Shown in pieces: positions 37,725 through 47,325 of a stretch of 64,000 bases of DNA (within the stretch, counting starts at the first letter, position 1; each line of letters starts with the position of its first letter). The stretch lies in NCBI GenBank assembly GCA_902523185.1, contig CABYYJ010000005.1:1-64000 (forward strand), written 5' to 3'. The notes beneath the pieces are model-generated. The model saw nothing but the letters and a program-made list of their open reading frames with translations, had not been told where the DNA came from and searched no databases. The stretch is from an uncultured Pelagibacteraceae bacterium (GTDB taxonomy: Bacteria; Pseudomonadota; Alphaproteobacteria; Pelagibacterales; Pelagibacteraceae). A program made the translations under genes and the position numbers.

Positions 37725-38820
37725 ACTGACTCAAATTTTTCACTTTTTCTTTTGATATTTTGAACTTGTTTGGCATTGTAGTTTGACCTATTTTTTTTAA
37801 CAAAATAAAATTGATTTTGTCATTATCATTTTTTTTATCATGCAATAAAAAAGGCAATAACTCATTAATTTTTCTATAATTAGAATATTTTTTTATAGTA
37901 TAGGAAAGTTTATTGCTTTTATAAATTTCAGTTATATCTTCGAGAGTTTTATTATTACAAATTTTAAGTAAATTTGATAATCTTGCAGCTAGTACCATGC
38001 CTGATAAAACTGCCTCTCCATGTAAAATATTTTTTGAATAATTATTTTTTACCTCTATAGCATGCGCAAATGTATGACCAAAGTTAAGTATCATTCTCAA
38101 ATCTTTCTCATTAACGTCTTTGTTAACGAAAAATAATTTTATCTCACAACTTTTTTTTATCGCATAAATAAGTTTCTTGGGGTCTTTTGACAAAAGTTTT
38201 CTTGTATTTTTTTTGAGCCAAATAAATAATTTTTTATCTTTAATAATAGAATGCTTTAGTATTTCTGCGTATCCACAAATCAACTCTTTTCGGGGCAAAG
38301 ATTTAAGAAATGCAGTATCATTTATAACTAACTTAGGCTGATAAAATGAACCAATTAGATTTTTTCCAAAAACAGAATTTACACCAGTTTTTCCACCAAT
38401 AGCTGCATCAGCTTGCGCAAGCAAAGTTGTAGGAACATTTATAAAATTAATACCTCTTTTAAAAATACTTGCTACGAATCCAATCAAATCTCCTGTTATC
38501 CCCCCACCTACGCTAATGACTAAATCTGATCTATTAAAATTTTTCTTTAAAAGTTTTTTCAAATATAAATTGGCTATCTTCAAAGATTTTTGTTTTTCGC
38601 TAGCGTTAAAATCTATAAATGTAATATCGTATTTTTTTAAAATTTTTTTTAATTTACTTTTAAATACTTTCGGCACTTTTTTATCAAAAACTAAAGCTAT
38701 TTTTTTTGTTTTTGGACACAATATTCTAATCTTTGTTTTAAGTGAACTTAATATGTTGTTACCAATAATTATAGAATATTTTATATTTTGGTTTTTAAAC
38801 TTAATTTCGTGATTTTTCAT
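37708..38820 (-). CDS. aroB: 3-dehydroquinate synthase
   Basis: This 370-aa enzyme has the NAD-binding SVGGGITGDLIGFVASIFKRGI, VPTTLLAQADAAIGGKTGVN and the zinc-ligand region FGHTFAHAIE and LHGEAV. It converts DAHP to 3-dehydroquinate in the shikimate pathway. Its start overlaps aroK by 20 bases, the usual aroK-aroB pair. The C-terminus overlaps the convergent bolA. Confidence 0.95.
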   Translation of the reverse strand: MKNHEIKFKNQNIKYSIIIGNNILSSLKTKIRILCPKTKKIALVFDKKVPKVFKSKLKKILKKYDITFIDFNASEKQKSLKIANLYLKKLLKKNFNRSDLVISVGGGITGDLIGFVASIFKRGINFINVPTTLLAQADAAIGGKTGVNSVFGKNLIGSFYQPKLVINDTAFLKSLPRKELICGYAEILKHSIIKDKKLFIWLKKNTRKLLSKDPKKLIYAIKKSCEIKLFFVNKDVNEKDLRMILNFGHTFAHAIEVKNNYSKNILHGEAVLSGMVLAARLSNLLKICNNKTLEDITEIYKSNKLSYTIKKYSNYRKINELLPFLLHDKKNDNDKINFILLKKIGQTTMPNKFKISKEKVKNLSQSMALY

Positions 38821-39316
38821 AAAATAGAATTATTTTATCAACTATTTCTTCAGGTTTTAGAAAATTACAACGAACTCTAAAACTAGATTCATTATAAGTT
38901 CTCTTTCGCTCTAAGTAAATTTTATTAATTGTCTCAACTAAATTTTTTTTTAATAATAAAGGCCTTTTATTTGATTTTCTCAACCTATTAATAATTTCAT
39001 CAGTTGATAAATCTAACCAAAAACTTAAACATATTTTTTTAGTTTCTCTTCTTATATTTCTGTTTAAAAAAGCTCCTCCACCTAAAGCTATTACAGATTT
39101 ATTTTTTTTAAGTTGCGATAAAGTAATATCATTCTCCAATTTTCTAAAATAATTCTCACCCTTTTTTTTGAAAATTAAATTTATTGAGCAGCCTTCTTTT
39201 TGCTCAATTAGCTGATCAATATCAATAAAATTAAAAGAAAGTCTCGAAGCCACTCGTTTACCAATTGTAGACTTACCTACACCCATCATTCCTGTTAATA
39301 CAAGGTTTTTTCTCAA
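38801..39316 (-). CDS. aroK: Shikimate kinase
   Basis: This 171-aa kinase has a P-loop GMMGVGKST (residues 9-17), the shikimate-binding IDIDQLIEQKEG and ALGGGAFLN, and a lid region RPLL. It phosphorylates shikimate at O3. It is translated ahead of aroB with a 20-base overlap and diverges from the small membrane protein at 39390. Confidence 0.95.
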   Translation of the reverse strand: MRKNLVLTGMMGVGKSTIGKRVASRLSFNFIDIDQLIEQKEGCSINLIFKKKGENYFRKLENDITLSQLKKNKSVIALGGGAFLNRNIRRETKKICLSFWLDLSTDEIINRLRKSNKRPLLLKKNLVETINKIYLERKRTYNESSFRVRCNFLKPEEIVDKIILFYEKSRN

Positions 39317-39389
39317 TTAAACATCCGATTTTGAATTTGATTTTTCATAATTATGTCTTATTTATTAAGTTTAAATTAATTCAAAAAGT

Positions 39390-39569
39390 ATGCAACTGAA
39401 ATACAACAGACAACCAAGTTTTGGAAAATCATTGTTTAAAACAATATTAAAATTGCTACTAATAATAATTATTTTTATTATATCAATTTTTTTAATTGAA
39501 AAAATTAGCTTTCCAAGTCCAGAAAAAAAATTCAATATTGATATAACTAATGAAATTAAAAAGCTTTAA
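39390..39569 (+). CDS. Small single-pass membrane protein (59 aa)
   Basis: ATG 39390 opens 59 codons ending TAA 39567-39569. A basic N-terminus (MQLKYNRQPSFGKSLFK) is followed by one long hydrophobic helix (about residues 19-36) and a polar tail with FPSPEKKFNID, i.e. an N-in/C-out topology. The last 20 bases overlap the start of the large secreted protein gene, indicating translational coupling. I do not recognise the family. The polar tail would lie in the periplasm with the downstream protein. Confidence 0.65.
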   Translation: MQLKYNRQPSFGKSLFKTILKLLLIIIIFIISIFLIEKISFPSPEKKFNIDITNEIKKL

Positions 39570-41289
39570 ATATTTTTTAGGCTTATTTATTTTTTTAATA
39601 ATATTTTCACCAATTAAGAGTGAGGAAAAAATAGATATCTGGAAGAATGAAAAAAAAGCGACTAAGGAAACAGAAAAAATAGACAAAAAAAAAGAAATCG
39701 AAAAAATTAATGGAATCAAAAAAGGATTGAGCGTTAAACCCTCGGAGATTATAGAAATAGAGGATGGCCCTATAGCTGGAGAAAATGACGAAAAAATTTT
39801 TGGTATTTACGACCCCTCGGATTTTGATTTTAATATTAATATGTGGTCAACTACTAATGCAGAGGACTTAAGAGCTAGCCTAGACAGAATTAAAAAGATT
39901 AAGTTATCAAAGACATCAGAAGAGATATTGGAAAATGTTTTATTGTCTTTTTCCTATCCACCAAAAGGCATGAACCAAGATGAATTTGTGCAACTGAAAA
40001 TTAATTGGCTAATTAATAACAATAAAATAAAATTAATAGAGGACTTTTTAAAACAAAATAAAGAGTTTGCAAATAAAAGTAAAGCAGTTCAGTACCTTGT
40101 AGATATTAATATTGCCCAAGCAAACATTAACCAAGGATGTGAAAAAATTGAATTTATCGATAGTACAATCAAAGATGCATATCTGGAAAAGTTTAAAATT
40201 TATTGCCTAGTGTTCAAAAATAAAAAATCTCAAGCTCAACTTTTATTGGATTTGTTAAGGGAACAAAAGAAATCTGATAAATTTTTTGATGATAAGATTA
40301 ATTTTTTACTAGGTATTTCAGACAAAACAACTAATAAAATTAATGAAAAAAATTTACTTAATTTTTATTTATCAAGTGTCACAATAAAAGATTTTAATTA
40401 TAAACCCACAGTAAAAACCAAGAGAGAGATATGGCGATATTTAAATGCAGCTAATTTAATAAAATTGGATGATATTAATGATCAAGAGAAGATTAAAGAA
40501 TTAGAACAAGCTGCTAATAAAGGAAATATTGATCCCAAAATAATTTTCGGTTTCTATAAACAAAAATTATTTAACATTAATGCTCTTGTAAATGCTGAAA
40601 ATACATACCAAACATACAATCCTAGTGAAGCAAGATCTTTAATTTATCAAAAATATCTATTATCTGAAGATATAAATTCAAAACTGAAGTACTTATTTCT
40701 ACTCGAAGAATTATTTAAAAAAGATAAACTACAAAACGTTTACTCTGAAGTTTTAAGTGATGAACTTCTTAAAATCGAATTTCAAAATATTCCTAAGGAA
40801 TTTAAAGAAGTTGTAGAAAATAGAATTATTGATGAAAAGCAAGAGAGTTTAGGAAAAGTTAAATTTAATGATAAAATTTTACATCAATCTAGAATAATAA
40901 AGTTTTATATTGATAGAGAAGAGGGGAAAAAAATTCAAAAAGATATCGATAAAGTTTTTAAAAAAATAAGTAAAAATAGGAAATATTTTTATTCCGCAAA
41001 AGATCTTGCTCTTGTAGACGCATTATTGAAAGATGGCTTTCAAATTCCAAATAATTTCAATCAAAAAGAACTTGCCTCAAAATACGATGTACCTAAAAAT
41101 TTATTACAATTAATTGATAAAAAACAGAATGCCTTTCTTGCGTTAAAAATTGTTGAGATTATTGGCGAAGATGAGCCATATCAACTAGACCCTGAAACTA
41201 TTTATTTTATAACCAGTCTTTTGAACAAAATGGACTTAATTAAAATTAGAAATAAAGTTTTAATTTCTGCTCTACCACAAAGAGTTTAA
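39550..41289 (+). CDS. Large secreted alpha-helical protein, unknown function
   Basis: This 579-aa protein starts with a signal peptide (MKLKSFKYFLGLFIFLIIFSPIKSEE; cleavage probably just before EE). A charged Glu/Lys stretch (about 28-58) follows, then a long all-helical body. The pattern of repeated Leu/Ala-rich amphipathic helices resembles a TPR-like or alpha-solenoid scaffold, but no clear motif stands out. It overlaps the 59-aa membrane protein by 20 bases and is followed by def after 21 bases. No function should be assigned from this sequence alone. Confidence 0.8.
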   Translation: MKLKSFKYFLGLFIFLIIFSPIKSEEKIDIWKNEKKATKETEKIDKKKEIEKINGIKKGLSVKPSEIIEIEDGPIAGENDEKIFGIYDPSDFDFNINMWSTTNAEDLRASLDRIKKIKLSKTSEEILENVLLSFSYPPKGMNQDEFVQLKINWLINNNKIKLIEDFLKQNKEFANKSKAVQYLVDINIAQANINQGCEKIEFIDSTIKDAYLEKFKIYCLVFKNKKSQAQLLLDLLREQKKSDKFFDDKINFLLGISDKTTNKINEKNLLNFYLSSVTIKDFNYKPTVKTKREIWRYLNAANLIKLDDINDQEKIKELEQAANKGNIDPKIIFGFYKQKLFNINALVNAENTYQTYNPSEARSLIYQKYLLSEDINSKLKYLFLLEELFKKDKLQNVYSEVLSDELLKIEFQNIPKEFKEVVENRIIDEKQESLGKVKFNDKILHQSRIIKFYIDREEGKKIQKDIDKVFKKISKNRKYFYSAKDLALVDALLKDGFQIPNNFNQKELASKYDVPKNLLQLIDKKQNAFLALKIVEIIGEDEPYQLDPETIYFITSLLNKMDLIKIRNKVLISALPQRV

Positions 41290-41310
41290 TTACAATATAA
41301 TACCCCTAAA

Positions 41311-41835
41311 ATGCCTACAAAAAAAATCATAATTGAACCTGATCCAATACTTAGAAAAAAAAGTGAAAGTTTAGAAAAAGTAGATAATGAACTTAGAAAA
41401 CTTATGGATGACATGTTAAAAACTATGTATGCAGCTCCAGGTATTGGACTAGCGGCAGTCCAAGTCGGTATCTTAAAAAGATTAATAGTAATTGATGTCT
41501 CAAAAGATGATAATAAAAAAGCCCCACTTTTTTTAGTGAATCCTCAAATTATTTATAAATCAAAGAACACATCGATTCATGAAGAAGGTTGTCTTTCTCT
41601 TCCAGGACATTTTGCAGAGATAGAGCGTCCATCTGAGTGTCATATAGATTATTTGGATTACAATGGGAAAAAGAAAAATTTAAAAGCAGATGGCTTATTA
41701 TCGACTTGTATCCAACATGAAATTGATCACTTAGATGGTGTTTTATTTGTCGATTATTTATCTAAACTTAAAAAAGATATGATCATTAAGAAATTAAAAA
41801 AATATAAAAAAGAAGTTGATAAGGTTATTATTTAA
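41311..41835 (+). CDS. def: Peptide deformylase
   Basis: This 174-aa metallo-enzyme contains all three motifs: GIGLAAVQVG (motif 1), EEGCLSLPG with the metal-binding Cys (motif 2) and QHEIDHLDG with the two His ligands and catalytic Glu (motif 3). It removes the formyl group from nascent N-terminal Met. It precedes fmt by 5 bases in the standard def-fmt arrangement. Confidence 0.97.
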   Translation: MPTKKIIIEPDPILRKKSESLEKVDNELRKLMDDMLKTMYAAPGIGLAAVQVGILKRLIVIDVSKDDNKKAPLFLVNPQIIYKSKNTSIHEEGCLSLPGHFAEIERPSECHIDYLDYNGKKKNLKADGLLSTCIQHEIDHLDGVLFVDYLSKLKKDMIIKKLKKYKKEVDKVII

Positions 41836-41840
41836 ATTAA

Positions 41841-42761
41841 ATGGCTTTAAAAATTATTTTTATGGGCACCCCAGATTTTTCTGTACCTATTCTAGAGGCT
41901 TTGCACAAATCAGAACATGAGATTATACAGGTCTATACCCAGCCTCCCAAAAAAAAGAATCGTGGCCAAAAAATTAGTGTTACACCTATTCATAATTTTG
42001 CTAATAAAAACAAATTAATAGTCAGGTCTCCTGAAAAATTAGATGCTGATCATGAACTAAAATTTTTGAGGGATAGCAAACCAGATGTCATAATAGTCGC
42101 AGCTTACGGAAAAATTTTACCAGTGAAGCTCTTAAACTTGACAAATATAAAATTTATAAACGTTCATGCTTCTTTACTGCCTAAATGGAGAGGTGCTGCG
42201 CCTATACAAAGATCAATCATGAATCTAGATCAAGAAACAGGGATCTCTATAATGAAAATTATTCCTAAATTAGATGCAGGACCTGTTATGCTGAAATCAA
42301 AAATCAGTATTTCTAAAAATATTAATTTTGAAAAATTAAGTAATGTATTGTCAAAATTAGGTGCAAAATTAACATTGGAAGCTATAAATTTGATTGAAAA
42401 GAAGAAGGATAATTTTATAGATCAAGATGAGGCAGAGGTAACATATGCTAATAAAATTGACAAAAAAGAGAGTAAAATTGATTGGAACGTTGAGGCAGAG
42501 AAAGTTATAGCTAAGATCAATGCACTTCATCCCAGTCCAGGATCATGGTTTTATTATAATGGCGTGAGACATAAAGTAATAAAAGCAATTGAAGTTGAGG
42601 AAAAAGGTAATCCGGGAGAAATAATAAGTTTAAATTTTACAATTGCATGTCTACATAACTCCATACAAATTTTAGAGCTTCAAAAAGAGGGAAAATCAAA
42701 AATGAAAGTCGCCGAGTATTTGAAAGGCAATAAATTAATTAAAGGATCAAATGTTAGTTAA
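41841..42761 (+). CDS. fmt: Methionyl-tRNA formyltransferase
   Basis: This 306-aa enzyme has IIFMGTPDFSVPIL at the N-terminus, the catalytic NVHASLLPKWRGAAPIQ region (Asn, His) and a C-terminal OB-like domain beginning near SKIDWNVEAEKVIAKINALHP. It formylates initiator Met-tRNA using 10-formyl-THF. Its end overlaps truA by 11 bases. Confidence 0.97.
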   Translation: MALKIIFMGTPDFSVPILEALHKSEHEIIQVYTQPPKKKNRGQKISVTPIHNFANKNKLIVRSPEKLDADHELKFLRDSKPDVIIVAAYGKILPVKLLNLTNIKFINVHASLLPKWRGAAPIQRSIMNLDQETGISIMKIIPKLDAGPVMLKSKISISKNINFEKLSNVLSKLGAKLTLEAINLIEKKKDNFIDQDEAEVTYANKIDKKESKIDWNVEAEKVIAKINALHPSPGSWFYYNGVRHKVIKAIEVEEKGNPGEIISLNFTIACLHNSIQILELQKEGKSKMKVAEYLKGNKLIKGSNVS

Positions 42762-43503
42762 AACCTATAATTATCTATTGAAAATAGAATATGACGGAAC
42801 TAAATTTGTTGGATGGCAGACTCAAAAAAACGGACAATCAATACAAGATAAAATTGAAAATTCTTTATCAAAAGTTCTTAATTCTAAAATCAAAATTATA
42901 GGAGCCGGAAGAACCGACAAAGGTGTTCATGCTTTGGGTCAACATGCTAACTTTAAGAGTGAAATAAAAATTGAAAATAAAAAAAGATTTATCAATTCTT
43001 TAAATTTTTTTTTATCAAAATATTCAATTTCTATTATTAAAATTAGCAAAAAAAAACTATCTTTTAATTCAAGATATGATGCAAAAGAGAGGATTTACAA
43101 ATATTTAATAATAAACAGACAGGGATCTTTATCATTAAATAATAATAGAGCTTGGCATATTAAAAATAATCTAGATATAAAATTGTTAAAAAAAGGAGCT
43201 AAACTTTTTGAGGGGACTCATGATTTCTCAACATTTAGGGCATCATCTTGTTCTGCTAAATCTCCGATTAAAAAAATGAATTCAGTAAAAGTAAGAAAGA
43301 ACGGAGAGCAGGTAGTTATAATTTTTAAATCCAAATCATTTCTGCAAAACCAAGTACGTTCAATGGTTGGGTCCTTAAAATATTTATCAAGTGGAAAGTG
43401 GACTTATAAAGATTTTAAAAAAGCTTTTGAATCTAAAAAAAGAAATAGATGTGCTCCACCAGCTCCAGCAAGCGGACTTTATCTTCACAGTATTAGATAC
43501 TAA
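42751..43503 (+). CDS. truA: tRNA pseudouridine synthase A
   Basis: This 250-aa enzyme carries the TruA motif GAGRTDKGVHALGQ with the catalytic Asp, the N-terminal IEYDGTKFVGWQ and FRASSCSAKSPI. It makes pseudouridine at positions 38-40 of tRNA anticodon stems. The ATG overlaps the fmt end by 11 bases. It terminates 5 bases before the convergent GT2 gene. Confidence 0.96.
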   Translation: MLVKTYNYLLKIEYDGTKFVGWQTQKNGQSIQDKIENSLSKVLNSKIKIIGAGRTDKGVHALGQHANFKSEIKIENKKRFINSLNFFLSKYSISIIKISKKKLSFNSRYDAKERIYKYLIINRQGSLSLNNNRAWHIKNNLDIKLLKKGAKLFEGTHDFSTFRASSCSAKSPIKKMNSVKVRKNGEQVVIIFKSKSFLQNQVRSMVGSLKYLSSGKWTYKDFKKAFESKKRNRCAPPAPASGLYLHSIRY

Positions 43504-43508
43504 AATTT

Positions 43509-44270
43509 TTATAATCTCTTAAAACCATATTTTTTTAAAGAATTTAAAGAAATAAATAATAATGAAAAAAAATTTTGAATAAAATTTAAATTATTAAATT
43601 GCTTATTTATTTTCCATATCCAAAAAAAGTTTCTTAATCTATTACTTTGTAATGAATTCTCTCTTACACGATATTTTGTTAAAAAATCGTCTAAACAATG
43701 CGCATTAAAAGACTTTAGAATTTGGCATTTAAAGAAATAATCTTCACAAATTTTTGTTTCTGTAAATTTGATATTTTCGATAATATTTCTTTTAATTAAC
43801 ATCGTACTTGTGCATATCGATGTATCATGAATAAACTTTTTAAAGTTGTATTCTTTTTTTGGATAAACATATTTCTTTTTAATCCCAAACGTTTCGTAAT
43901 TTGTGTAGGTAAAACTAAAGTTGTTCCTTTCTGTGTATCTTATTTGTGTTTCTAACTTGTCTTTCATCCACAAATCATCAGAGTCAATAAATGCTAAATA
44001 TTGTGCTTTAGACTTTTTAATAGCATAGTTTCGACAGTAGCCAGCACCTTTATTTTTTTTAAGCCAATAAATTTTGATTTTTTTATTTTTTGAGAATTTT
44101 TTAAGAATTTTTTGCGTTTTATTGTTTGAACAATCGTCAACTATAATTAATTTCCAGAATTTGTAAGTTTGATTTAATACACTTTGTATTGTTTCTTTGA
44201 TGAAATCTGCACTATTGTAATTTGGTAAAATTATATCAATCTCTATTTTCTTTTTTTTTTTATTCGCCAT
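43509..44270 (-). CDS. Family 2 glycosyltransferase
   Basis: This 253-aa GT-A enzyme has DIILPNYNSADFIKETIQSVLNQTY, LIIVDDCSNN, NKGAGYCRNYAIKKSKAQYLAFIDSDDLW with the DxD-type metal motif, and a C-terminal helix region. It is likely a cytoplasmic sugar transferase for a surface glycan. It is the last gene of the long minus-strand operon from rpmH; its start overlaps the SET gene by 28 bases, which suggests a late addition to the operon. Confidence 0.88.
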   Translation of the reverse strand: MANKKKKKIEIDIILPNYNSADFIKETIQSVLNQTYKFWKLIIVDDCSNNKTQKILKKFSKNKKIKIYWLKKNKGAGYCRNYAIKKSKAQYLAFIDSDDLWMKDKLETQIRYTERNNFSFTYTNYETFGIKKKYVYPKKEYNFKKFIHDTSICTSTMLIKRNIIENIKFTETKICEDYFFKCQILKSFNAHCLDDFLTKYRVRENSLQSNRLRNFFWIWKINKQFNNLNFIQNFFSLLFISLNSLKKYGFKRL

Positions 44271-44692
44271 CTAGATCCTTCTCTTACAATATACCCGACA
44301 CATTTTACTGATTTACATTTACAAGGAAATTGCTTGTAATCTTTATCATAACTAAAACCATAATCGTATGAGAGCTCCTCGTCTTTCGTGATATCCTTAA
44401 TTGCATAAACCCATACTTTTAATCCAGATCCGGCTACTTCACAATTAGGATCACAAGAATGGTTGATTAATCTTGCAGTATTAAATTTAAAATCACCATC
44501 TAAATCATATCTCTTATTAAGGTTAAAAAGATAAATAGCTTTGTCATTATCAAATTTGGGATTTTCTTCCGATTGTTTTCTAGTTATAATTTTACCTTTG
44601 TACTCAATGATTTTAGTACCTTTGCTTATATTACGACTTGCGTATAAACCATTTTTATCAATTTTAGATTTTTTAACTTTATACAATTTCAC
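44243..44692 (-). CDS. SET-domain lysine methyltransferase-like protein
   Basis: This 149-aa protein is a near-minimal SET domain: an N-terminal GLYASRNISKGTKIIEYKG, then RLINHSCDPNCEV (NHSCDPNC, residues 77-84), ELSYDYG (106-112) and a post-SET zinc cluster C124-x-C126-x4-C131 that would be completed by Cys80. These are the SAM-binding and catalytic elements of protein lysine methyltransferases. It overlaps dapE by 4 bases. The protein substrate is unknown. Confidence 0.9.
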   Translation of the reverse strand: MKLYKVKKSKIDKNGLYASRNISKGTKIIEYKGKIITRKQSEENPKFDNDKAIYLFNLNKRYDLDGDFKFNTARLINHSCDPNCEVAGSGLKVWVYAIKDITKDEELSYDYGFSYDKDYKQFPCKCKSVKCVGYIVREGSRWRIKKKRK

Positions 44693-45846
44693 TTAAAGTA
44701 TTCAATCAAAATATTGTGATATATCTTTGTAAGTTTTTTTAAGTCAGCTAAAGAGACACACTCATCGACCCTATGCATTGTTTTATTTACCAAGCCGAAT
44801 TCAAGACAAGGAGAAATTTTTTTTATAAATCTTGCATCAGAAGTCCCTCCAGTTGTAGATAATTTGGGATTTATTTTAGTTATCATTTTTATAATTTTTT
44901 TGGCCATAAATATTGTTTTTCCAGGTTTTGTTAAAAAAGCTTCTCCATTTGCCATATAATCAATTTTATAGTTACATTTATTTTTTTTACTTATTGTTTT
45001 TACAATCAAATTTACTTTTTTTTTTAAAGAACTAGATGTATGTAAATTATTATATCTAATATTAAATTGAGCTTTTGCTCTAGCTGGAATTACATTGTGA
45101 GCCTTATTATCTACATTTATGGACGTAAACTCTAAATTGGAAGGCTGAAAATTTTTATTACCTTTATCAAGTTTTTTTTCCTTAAGTTTTTGACATATAG
45201 CAACCAAAGTATTTATGGGATTATTAGATAGATGTGGATACGCTATATGTCCTTGAGTACCAGTAATTTCAATTTTTCCTGATAGGCTTCCTCTTCTTCC
45301 AATTTTTATCATTTCTCCAAGTCTATTTGGATTTGTTGGCTCGCCTACAATACAAAAATCAATTTTCTCATTTTTTTTTTTTAAATAATCTACAACTTTT
45401 CTAGTACCATTTATTGCATATCCTTCTTCATCACCAGTAATCAAAAAACTAATTGATCCATTGAATTTTTGGCTTTTCTGTAAAAATTTACTTACAGCCG
45501 CTACAAAGCATGCTATTGAACTTTTCATATCATTAGCACCTCTGCCAATTAAATAATTGTTTTTAACTGAAGGTTTAAAAGGATTTATAGTCCAGTCTTT
45601 TAAATTTCCAGGTGGCACCACGTCAGTATGACCCGCATAGCACAAGTTTGGTCCTTTTTTACCAATTCGAGCGTAAAGATTTTTTATTGGTTTACTTTTT
45701 TTATCTTTGAATTCTAGTATTTTACAATTAAAGCCTAATTTTTTTAATTTGTTACTTAAAAACTTAATAGCCCCTGCATCTCTTGGAGTAACACTTGGAA
45801 ATCTTATTAAATCTTTGGATAATTGTAATTCGTTTACTACAGTCAT
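44689..45846 (-). CDS. dapE: Succinyl-diaminopimelate desuccinylase
   Basis: This 385-aa M20 family metallopeptidase-like enzyme has YAGHTDVVPPG, GRGANDMKSSIACF, ITGDEEGYA (catalytic Glu) and VGEPTNPNRLG, and TGGTSDARFI near the C-terminus. It releases succinate from N-succinyl-LL-DAP in the lysine/peptidoglycan precursor pathway. It shares its first base with the last base of dapD, the preceding step. Confidence 0.96.
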   Translation of the reverse strand: MTVVNELQLSKDLIRFPSVTPRDAGAIKFLSNKLKKLGFNCKILEFKDKKSKPIKNLYARIGKKGPNLCYAGHTDVVPPGNLKDWTINPFKPSVKNNYLIGRGANDMKSSIACFVAAVSKFLQKSQKFNGSISFLITGDEEGYAINGTRKVVDYLKKKNEKIDFCIVGEPTNPNRLGEMIKIGRRGSLSGKIEITGTQGHIAYPHLSNNPINTLVAICQKLKEKKLDKGNKNFQPSNLEFTSINVDNKAHNVIPARAKAQFNIRYNNLHTSSSLKKKVNLIVKTISKKNKCNYKIDYMANGEAFLTKPGKTIFMAKKIIKMITKINPKLSTTGGTSDARFIKKISPCLEFGLVNKTMHRVDECVSLADLKKLTKIYHNILIEYFK

Positions 45847-46673
45847 TAATCTCTCAGTAAATCGTTAATAGAGGTTTTGCTTCTAGTTTTTTCATCAACT
45901 TTTTTAACTATAACGGCACAATACAATGAGGGTCCGCTCGGATTAGTTTTATTAGGTAAGCTCCCAGGAACTACAACTGAATACGCTGGAACTTTACCGT
46001 AGTGTATCTCTCCTGAGTTCCTATCAATTATTTTTGTAGATGCACCAATATAAACTCCCATGGATAACACTGCTCCCTCTTCAACTAAAACACCTTCTGC
46101 GATTTCAGATCTAGCGCCAATAAAGCAATTGTCTTCAATAATCACTGGGCCAGCTTGAAGCGGTTCTAGGACACCTCCGATGCCTGCGCCTCCTGAAATA
46201 TGACAATTTTTCCCAACTTGAGCACATGAACCTACAGAGGCCCAAGTGTCAATCATTGTGCCTTCGTCAACATAGGCGCCCAAGTTTACGAAGCTTGGCA
46301 TTAACACTACATTCTTAGCAATGTATGCTCCTTTTCTTACGACTCCATTTGGGACATGACGGTAAGCTGCTTTTTTCCAATCCTTTTCTTTCCACTTCAC
46401 TGTTTTTCCAGGTACTTTGTCATACCAAGTAGTGTAAGGACCTTTCATCATCTCCATCTTGTTTATTCTAAAGCTTAATAAAATAGCTTTCTTAATCCAT
46501 TGATTTACAATCCAATTTCCATTAATTTTATTTGCTACCCTTATTTTTCCACCATCAACTAAATTAATAGTTTCATTAATAGCTTTAATCAATTTTTTAT
46601 CTGATTTCGGGCTTACTTTTTCTTTAATCTCGAAACTCTCATTAATTATTTTTTCTAATTTATCGTAATTCAT
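45846..46673 (-). CDS. dapD: Tetrahydrodipicolinate N-succinyltransferase
   Basis: This 275-aa enzyme has an N-terminal helical domain and a left-handed beta-helix made of hexapeptide repeats ([34 protein letters not shown]). It carries out the succinylation step before dapE. The length matches the family (274 in E. coli). It overlaps the upstream HAD gene by 14 bases. Confidence 0.97.
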   Translation of the reverse strand: MNYDKLEKIINESFEIKEKVSPKSDKKLIKAINETINLVDGGKIRVANKINGNWIVNQWIKKAILLSFRINKMEMMKGPYTTWYDKVPGKTVKWKEKDWKKAAYRHVPNGVVRKGAYIAKNVVLMPSFVNLGAYVDEGTMIDTWASVGSCAQVGKNCHISGGAGIGGVLEPLQAGPVIIEDNCFIGARSEIAEGVLVEEGAVLSMGVYIGASTKIIDRNSGEIHYGKVPAYSVVVPGSLPNKTNPSGPSLYCAVIVKKVDEKTRSKTSINDLLRD

Positions 46674-47325
46674 TTATTTCCTTCAAAAATTTTGCCAAAT
46701 TGTCAGTCTTGTAATTAATGAAATCCGAGTCTGAATATTTTGCTGCCCAGGGTTCATTATTTTTAATCCAAACAGTTTTCATTCCTAATTCGTGAGCTGG
46801 CCTTAAATTTCTTGCAATATCTTCAAAGAATATACAATATTGTGGCTCAATTTTGTAACATTCTACAAGTTTTTTGTAAGGCTCTTTAGAAGGTTTAGGA
46901 ATAAATTCACAATCCCTAATATCAAAAATTCCGTCAAAAAGCTTGTCTATTCCAATTCTTTTAGTAACATTCAGTGCATGTGTCCTAGAGCCGTTAGTAA
47001 ATATTATTTTTTTTCCGTTTAATTTTTTAATTTCATCTTCTAATTCTTTATCTTTATCCAAAAAACTAAGATCTACATCGTGAACAAACTCTAAGAATTC
47101 ATCAGCATCAATTTTGTGATTTTTTATCATCCCATTCAAAGTTGTGTTGTATTCTTGAAAATAATTCTTTTGAATTTTTCTTGCCTCATCAATACTAACA
47201 TTCAGTTTTTTAGAGATAAATTGTGACATTTTTTTATCTACTTGATCGAAAACTTTGGTAGCTCCATCATATAAAGTATTATCCAAGTCGAATAACCAAA
47301 ATTTTATATTTGCTAAATCTTTCAT
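46660..47325 (-). CDS. HAD-family hydrolase, pyrimidine 5'-nucleotidase type
   Basis: This 221-aa HAD protein has motif [11 protein letters not shown] (nucleophile DxD), motif [13 protein letters not shown], and motif III/IV around [12 protein letters not shown] and [16 protein letters not shown]. The DNTLY and NGSxxHA features match the Sdt1-like pyrimidine 5'-nucleotidase group found between argB and dapD in alphaproteobacteria. It overlaps argB by 4 bases and dapD by 14. Confidence 0.88.
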   Translation of the reverse strand: MKDLANIKFWLFDLDNTLYDGATKVFDQVDKKMSQFISKKLNVSIDEARKIQKNYFQEYNTTLNGMIKNHKIDADEFLEFVHDVDLSFLDKDKELEDEIKKLNGKKIIFTNGSRTHALNVTKRIGIDKLFDGIFDIRDCEFIPKPSKEPYKKLVECYKIEPQYCIFFEDIARNLRPAHELGMKTVWIKNNEPWAAKYSDSDFINYKTDNLAKFLKEINELR

